In this document: one piece after another, positions 62,108 to 64,000 of the stretch
Layout of the letters: each line of letters begins with the position of its first letter
Position numbering within the stretch: the first letter of the stretch is position 1
NCBI GenBank assembly: GCA_005116835.1
Contig: SWDM01000021.1
Span: 62,001 to 126,000, forward strand
Reading direction: 5' to 3'
Source of the DNA: Nitrospira sp.
Lineage (GTDB): Bacteria; Nitrospirota; Nitrospiria; Nitrospirales; Nitrospiraceae
Length of the DNA stretch: 64,000 nt
Translations under genes and position numbers: made by a program
Notes under the pieces: generated by a model
What the model saw: the letters and a program-made list of their open reading frames with translations, nothing else
What the model was told of the DNA's origin: nothing
The model's database searches: none

Positions 62108-63859
62108 ATGAAAGCACTGCTCGACAGCCTGAAGACGAAGTTCCCGGACGCGATCCTCGCGACCCGTGTGGATGCCGCGCGCGCCGAGACCTCTGTCACC
62201 GTCGACGCCGCGCGGCTGCTCGATATTGTGCGTTATTTGCACGATGCGCCGGAGGCGGCGTTCGATCATCTCACCGATATCTGCTCGGTCGATTATCCGG
62301 AAGACCAGCTGCGGTTCGAAGTCGTGTACCACTTGCACTCGCTCTCGCTTGGGAGGCGTCTACGTCTCAAGGCACGCATCACAGAAGATGACCCGACGAT
62401 AGCGTCGGTGACAGGAGTTTGGAAGGGCGCAGAGTTTCTGGAGCGGGAAGTATACGACATGATGGGCATTCGCTTTACAGGCCATCCCGATCTCCGTCGC
62501 ATTCTGCTGCCGGAGGATTATGACGAGGGGTACCCGTTAAGAAAGGACTTCCCGACCGAAGGACGAGGGTGGCGAAGCCGGTTTGAATTCATTCCGAGGT
62601 TCGACGAGGCCCCGGTTGAAGTCGTTGAGAGCGAATTCTCCGAAGAACAGAAAGAGGTCTTTCGCGCCGAGCCTGGCGTGCCCGATCCGCAGCGGCAAGA
62701 GGAACTGCTGCTGAACATGGGGCCTCAGCATCCGAGCACGCATGGCGTGTTGCGTGTTGTGCTCATGCTGAACGGCGAACGGATCGTGAAGGCCACACCG
62801 GATCTCGGTTATCTGCATCGAGGCGTTGAGAAATTGTCCGAGGGCCTGACCTACATGCAGATCATTCCGCACACGGACCGGCTCGACTATGTCTGCGCTA
62901 TGTCCAACAATTACGCCTATGTGCGCACGGTAGAAAAATTGCTCGAGATCACGGTGCCGATCAGGGCCGAGTACATCCGCACCATCGTGGCGGAGATGCA
63001 ACGTATTATCGGGCACCTCTTTTGGCTCGGCACACAGGCGCTCGATATCGGCGCGATGACCGTGTTCTTCTGGACCTTTCGGGAGCGCGAAGTCTTGCTG
63101 GATATGTTCGAGAAGCTCTGCGGAGCCCGCCTGACTCTGAACTACTATCGCATCGGCGGGGTCGACAGCGATTTCACCCCCGAGTTGGTTCAAGGAATGA
63201 AATCGTTCCTCGAAATCTTTCCGGAGAAGGTGAAGGAGTACGATGCGCTTATCGCGTCGAACCGTATTTGGCTCGGCCGCACGAAGAACATTGCCGTGCT
63301 CACAGCCGAAGATGCGATCAATTTCGGCTGCACTGGGCCGGTCTTGCGAGGGTCCGGCGTTGCCTACGATGTCCGCAAGGCCGAGCCCTACGGCGTGTAC
63401 GACAAGGTCGATTGGGAAGTGCCGATCGGCAAACAGGGCGATACCTACGACCGATACTGGATCCGCATGGAAGAAATGAGGCAGAGCGCCAGAATCATCG
63501 CGCAATGCCTCGATCAGCTGCCGGCCGGACCGATCATGGCAGAGGCGCCGCAATATATCCCGCCGCTCAAAGAACTAGTCATGCGGGACATGGAAAGTCT
63601 GATCCATCATTTCATCATTTACACTCAGGGCATTAAGCCGCCCAAAGCTGAGACCTATTGCGCGACTGAGGCCCCGAAGGGTGAGTTAGGATTTTTCATC
63701 GTCAGCGACGGCAGCGCCAGGCCCTACCGGCTGAAGATCCGCGCCCCATCATTCGTGCATATGGGGGCCTTCGATCACATGGCGCGAGGCTATCTGATAT
63801 CCGACATCATTACGATCTTCGGGACCTATGACGTGGTGATGGGGGAATGTGACCGCTGA
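62108..63859 (+). CDS. nuoCD: Fused NADH-quinone oxidoreductase subunits C and D
   Basis: This protein has 583 residues from the ATG at 62108; the longer frame to 62033 runs through an intergenic repeat. Residues 1 to about 185 are NuoC (LTDICSVDYPEDQLRFEVVY, ending FPTEGRGWRSRFEF). A linker leads to NuoD from about 205: LLNMGPQHPSTHGVLRVVLM, GYLHRGVEKL and PHTDRLDYVCAMSNNYAY, ending FGTYDVVMGECDR. The quinone-site His (PQHPSTHG) and Tyr are present. The C-D fusion occurs in several lineages. The fused subunit sits at the base of the peripheral arm; its D part is the likely MidA substrate. Confidence 0.95.
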   Translation: MKALLDSLKTKFPDAILATRVDAARAETSVTVDAARLLDIVRYLHDAPEAAFDHLTDICSVDYPEDQLRFEVVYHLHSLSLGRRLRLKARITEDDPTIASVTGVWKGAEFLEREVYDMMGIRFTGHPDLRRILLPEDYDEGYPLRKDFPTEGRGWRSRFEFIPRFDEAPVEVVESEFSEEQKEVFRAEPGVPDPQRQEELLLNMGPQHPSTHGVLRVVLMLNGERIVKATPDLGYLHRGVEKLSEGLTYMQIIPHTDRLDYVCAMSNNYAYVRTVEKLLEITVPIRAEYIRTIVAEMQRIIGHLFWLGTQALDIGAMTVFFWTFREREVLLDMFEKLCGARLTLNYYRIGGVDSDFTPELVQGMKSFLEIFPEKVKEYDALIASNRIWLGRTKNIAVLTAEDAINFGCTGPVLRGSGVAYDVRKAEPYGVYDKVDWEVPIGKQGDTYDRYWIRMEEMRQSARIIAQCLDQLPAGPIMAEAPQYIPPLKELVMRDMESLIHHFIIYTQGIKPPKAETYCATEAPKGELGFFIVSDGSARPYRLKIRAPSFVHMGAFDHMARGYLISDIITIFGTYDVVMGECDR

Positions 63860-63865
63860 TGCAGC

Positions 63866-63942
63866 GAATGTTCAATGGTGAATGGACAATGTTTAATTTC
63901 AGGAATCCCCATTCCACATTTATCATTCAACATTGAACATTC
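63866..63942. repeat. Intergenic inverted repeat with GAATGTTCAA units
   Basis: GAATGTTCAATGGTGAATGG faces CATTCAACATTGAACATTC around an AT-rich centre. It lies in the 94 bases between nuoCD and the next gene. It is the same kind of short, AT-rich, palindromic spacer as the one between nuoA and nuoB, but with different sequence. Confidence 0.5.
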
Positions 63943-63953
63943 AGGATGCACAC

Positions 63954-64000
63954 ATGTTGATCGAAAAATATAAGCAGGAAATAGACAGCATCCTATCTCG
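63954..64000 (+). CDS. Start of the next nuo gene (probably nuoE), partial
   Basis: The ATG at 63954 opens a frame that reads MLIEKYKQEIDSILSR and leaves the window. The charged helical start (E-I-D-x-I-L-x-R) resembles the N-terminus of the NuoE [2Fe-2S] subunit, and the position after nuoCD fits. Sixteen residues are too few for certainty. Confidence 0.5.
   Translation, partial: MLIEKYKQEIDSILS

Overview
The window looks like chromosomal DNA of a Nitrospira-like bacterium (Nitrospirota). That is an inference from gene content, not from a marker gene. The content includes many proteins with VPLPA-type exosortase sorting tails, a TIGR03790-family protein, P460-type cytochromes, a small His-rich SmbP-like protein, a MidA-family methyltransferase next to nuoA-nuoB-nuoCD with fused C and D, and SecA. 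No rRNA, tRNA or CRISPR array was seen.

Layout. (1) 1-10.4 kb, plus strand: a run of exported VPLPA-CTERM proteins, one an unusual fusion with a formylglycine-generating-enzyme-like domain, with a di-haem peroxidase-like cytochrome, a degenerate receiver protein and a TIGR03790 protein. (2) 10.6-23.9 kb, minus strand: an operon of HTH protein, outer-membrane barrel and beta-propeller lipoprotein; two near-identical P460 lipoproteins plus a third relative with a broken haem motif; a DUF433/DUF5615 toxin-antitoxin pair; receptor and VapC remnants; SmbP; a TPR protein. (3) 24.2-29.3 kb, plus strand: a His-rich small protein and a CzcB/CzcA-type metal efflux pair. (4) 29.4-30.5 kb: an IS110-family element with a structured upstream leader. 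(5) 30.5-55.7 kb, almost all minus strand: a large TonB-linked uptake island with three full TonB-dependent receptors, one receptor reduced to its plug start, TonB, ExbB, PepSY membrane proteins, DUF5916 barrels, two TlpA-type thioredoxins and a BNR/Asp-box protein. Two toxin-antitoxin pairs and several decayed duplicates sit among them. (6) 56-64 kb, plus strand: secA, midA and the start of the nuo operon.

The most striking pattern is a family of ten small exported proteins, mostly 99-135 residues, scattered from 13.8 to 55.7 kb. They share an N-terminal membrane segment, a His/Cys cluster (best form A-T-H-x3-L-C-[SA]-W-x-C) and a C-terminal R-[AG]-P-P motif. They resemble DUF2946 in layout and sit beside TonB receptors, PepSY proteins, thioredoxins and a metal efflux pump. 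Six of them have a conserved, about 33-bp element upstream in the same orientation, which looks like a common promoter or operator. I propose a metal or metallophore handling regulon in which each uptake or efflux module carries its own small metal-binding accessory protein. The metal and the regulator are not visible here.

The island is recombining: PepSY-DUF5916 cassettes appear as intact, frameshifted, truncated and 3'-only copies, and a roughly 600-bp block carrying one small gene with its element and terminator is duplicated.
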